Assembly: GCF_002127225.1 (NCBI RefSeq)
Contig: NZ_NFUR01000005.1
Location: forward strand, 314,501 to 378,500
From: Sphingomonas sp. IBVSS2
GTDB taxonomy: Bacteria > Pseudomonadota > Alphaproteobacteria > Sphingomonadales > Sphingomonadaceae
DNA length: 64,000 bases
Reading direction: 5' to 3'
Part shown: one piece after another, positions 62,326 through 64,000 of the stretch
Numbering within the stretch: position 1 is the first letter of the stretch
How the letters are laid out: each line of letters opens with the position of its first letter
Program-made: the position numbers and the translations under genes
The notes under the pieces: model-generated
What the model was told of the DNA's origin: nothing
Seen by the model: the letters and a program-made list of their open reading frames with translations, nothing else
Databases searched by the model: none

Positions 62326-63275
62326 ACGCGATGAGCGACGTTGCCGCCGAAGCGCCCCAGGCCCGGCCCACCAGCCTGAAGTTCGAGATCGGCGCGCGTA
62401 CGCTGGCGACGATCCAGCGTCATCTGGTGCGCATCCCGCTGACGCTCGACCAGGCACGCGCCGATCGGTTGCCGGCGCTGCCCCCCCTGCCGCGCGAGGC
62501 GCATGGCTATGTCGTCACTTCGCTGCCCGAGCAGCTGGTGCCGGCGCTCGTGAGCGCATCGGGCGGCATGCTGCCCTTCGTCCGGCAGCGCTACACGCGC
62601 TATTTCGCCGATTTCGGGATGGGGTTCGATGCCTGGTGGAACGGGCTCTCGTCCAATGCCCGCCAGGGCATCAAGCGCAAGGCCAAGAAGATCGCGGCGG
62701 AAAGCGGCGGCGAGCTCGATGTGCGCGCCTTTCGCGGGCCGCACGCGCTGGAGGCCTTCCACGACGTCGCCCGTCGGATTTCGCTGCGGACCTATCAGGA
62801 GCGATTGCTCGGCTCGGGCCTGCCCGACAGTCCCGAGTTCCTCGCGACGATGCTGGCGCAGGGCGCCGCCGACCAGGTACGCGCCTGGCTGCTCTACGTC
62901 GCGGGCGAGCCGGCGGCGTATCTCTATTGCCCGGTGATCGAGGGCGGCGTGGTGATCTATGCCCATGTCGGCCATGATCCGGCGTTCAACGATCTGTCGC
63001 CCGGCGCGGTGCTCCAGCTCGAGGCGATGCGCGACCTGTTCGAGGAGGGCAAGTTCGCCCGCTTCGACTTCACCGAGGGCGAGGGCCAGCACAAGCGCCA
63101 GTTCGCTACCGGCGGCGTGGCGTGCGTCGACCTGTTCCTGCTGCGCCCGTCGCTGGCCAATCGGGTGACGATGGCGGCGCTGGGCGGGTTCAACCGCGGC
63201 GTGGCCGGCGTGAAGGCGCTGGTGCACCGCGCCGGGCTGGAGAAGGTCGCGAAGAAGGTGCGCCGAGGGGCCTGA
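62322..63275 (+). CDS. GNAT-type acetyltransferase (CelD/BcsL-like)
   Basis: 317 aa, GTG start overlapping the deacetylase stop. FADFGMGFDAWWNGLSSNAR and QGIKRKAKKIAAESGGELDV, YLYCPVIEGGVVIYAHVGHD, and FTEGEGQHKRQFATG match the CelD/BcsL acetyltransferase family (PF13480). Function: acyl transfer in polysaccharide synthesis, by family. Confidence 0.85.
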   Translation: MNAMSDVAAEAPQARPTSLKFEIGARTLATIQRHLVRIPLTLDQARADRLPALPPLPREAHGYVVTSLPEQLVPALVSASGGMLPFVRQRYTRYFADFGMGFDAWWNGLSSNARQGIKRKAKKIAAESGGELDVRAFRGPHALEAFHDVARRISLRTYQERLLGSGLPDSPEFLATMLAQGAADQVRAWLLYVAGEPAAYLYCPVIEGGVVIYAHVGHDPAFNDLSPGAVLQLEAMRDLFEEGKFARFDFTEGEGQHKRQFATGGVACVDLFLLRPSLANRVTMAALGGFNRGVAGVKALVHRAGLEKVAKKVRRGA

Positions 63276-63329
63276 TCTCCCCCTCCCTAACCTCTCCCCT
63301 GAAGGGAAGGGGCGGATTATAGACCTTCC

Positions 63330-64000
63330 ATGCATCTGCGGGCCGAAGCCATCATCCTCTCCGTTCGCGCGCATGGCGAGCATAGCGCGATCGTGCGGGC
63401 GCTCACGGAAGAGCATGGCGTGCAGCCCGGCTATGTCCGCGGCGGGCATGGGCGGGCGCTGCGGCCGGTGCTCCAGCCGGCGAACCTGGTGCAGGGCGAG
63501 TGGCGTTCGCGGACCGAGGATGCGCTGGCCGGCTTGACGGTGGAGCTGCTCCACAGCCGCGCGGCGATGTTCTCCGAAGCGCTGCCCGCCGCCGCATTCC
63601 AATGGGCGACCGCGCTTTCCGCCTTCGCCCTGCCCGAGGGGCTGCCCTATCCGCGGCTCTACGACGCGCTGGGCGGCGTGCTCGCCGCGATCGAGGCGGC
63701 GCCGGCGGCGCGGGGCTGGGCGGTGGCGATGGTCCGCTACGAGCTGCTGCTGCTCGCCGAGCTCGGCTTCGGGCTCGATCTCGACCATTGCGCCGCCACC
63801 GGCCGCAACGACGATCTTGCCTATGTCAGCCCCAAGAGCGGGATCGCGGTGAGCCGGATCGGGGCGGAAGGCTATGAGGACCGGCTGCTCCGGCTGCCGC
63901 GCTTCCTGGTCGAGGGCGGGGAGGCGGGATGGGGCGACATCCTCGACGGCTTCAGGCTCACCGGCCATTTCCTCGAGCGCGACCTGCTGATCGGAAAGGG
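63330..64000 (+). CDS. recO: DNA repair protein RecO (cut off by window end)
   Basis: At least 223 codons, open to the window end. N-terminal OB-fold start [40 protein letters not shown], and the C-terminal [20 protein letters not shown] zone where RecO proteins often carry Cys. ATG 63330 is preceded by GAAGGGAAGGGG. Acts in RecFOR gap repair. Confidence 0.92.
   Translation, partial: MHLRAEAIILSVRAHGEHSAIVRALTEEHGVQPGYVRGGHGRALRPVLQPANLVQGEWRSRTEDALAGLTVELLHSRAAMFSEALPAAAFQWATALSAFALPEGLPYPRLYDALGGVLAAIEAAPAARGWAVAMVRYELLLLAELGFGLDLDHCAATGRNDDLAYVSPKSGIAVSRIGAEGYEDRLLRLPRFLVEGGEAGWGDILDGFRLTGHFLERDLLIGK

Overview
This window comes from a GC-rich alphaproteobacterium, most likely a sphingomonad (Sphingomonadaceae). 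I infer this from the F0 ATPase cluster with separate b' and b subunits, an HWE-kinase bacteriophytochrome, a GH144/GH3 sugar locus under a LacI regulator, a perfect alphaproteobacterial RpoH promoter at dnaK, and many palindromic intergenic repeats. No ribosomal RNA, insertion sequence, CRISPR array or prophage is visible. Most of the window is ordinary chromosomal housekeeping and envelope gene content, with gene borders that can mostly be fixed by Shine-Dalgarno (SD) spacing or overlaps.

Layout. 0-7 kb: end of an unknown gene, then a glycan-use locus (GH144-type glucanase, LacI regulator, GH3 beta-glucosidase, GPH sugar symporter) with two AACCGGTT operators. 7-16 kb: acyltransferase, tRNA-Pro(GGG), yajC-secD-secF and an Mth938-like gene, DUF3089 hydrolase, TMEM175-like channel, Lys/Ala/Pro-rich H1-like protein, glycosyltransferase, glycine-zipper protein. 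16-21 kb: cupin, a 1.2 kb non-coding stretch with three abutting DnaA-box-like nonamers, a candidate structured RNA ending in a strong terminator and a 220-bp dispersed repeat, then OsmC, lipoproteins, two coupled small genes and a cold-shock protein. 21-31 kb: uvrA, an uncharacterised three-gene set (ACP-like protein, barrel-like protein, membrane protein), a proline-rich secreted protein, ABC-F ATPase and a PH-domain protein. 31-40 kb: TadG/TadE cluster, copper chaperone, dnaK-dnaJ, a triple tail-collar protein, another glycine-zipper protein. 40-50 kb: flavin reductase/HxlR pair with a perfect operator, XRE-MmyB regulator, M15-like peptidase, the purB-heme oxygenase-bacteriophytochrome operon, DUF1287, EF-hand, retropepsin and RadC genes. 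51-64 kb: ATP synthase F0 genes, hybrid histidine kinase, exported methyltransferase, uvrC, DUF3857/TPR protein, deacetylase/acetyltransferase pair and the start of recO.

The most unusual signals are two palindromic repeats sitting in frame inside protein genes. One is in uvrA (perfect 22-bp inverted arms) and one in the heme oxygenase that should supply biliverdin to the bacteriophytochrome (27 of 28 bp matching arms). Relatives of the uvrA element lie between genes elsewhere in the window, so this resembles the Rickettsia palindromic elements that colonise coding sequence. Second is the purine-rich, tetraloop-hairpin-rich region at about 16.83-17.47 kb, which reads as a structured RNA rather than a gene. 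Third is a 19-bp shared upstream motif in front of two unknown transcription units that flank uvrA.

Functional links: the LacI/GH144/GH3/GPH genes form a plausible import-and-hydrolysis module for a beta-glucan. PurB, heme oxygenase and phytochrome genes overlap and are probably co-transcribed, joining chromophore supply to a light-sensing kinase with its own receiver domain. UvrA and UvrC are both present but lie 32 kb apart.
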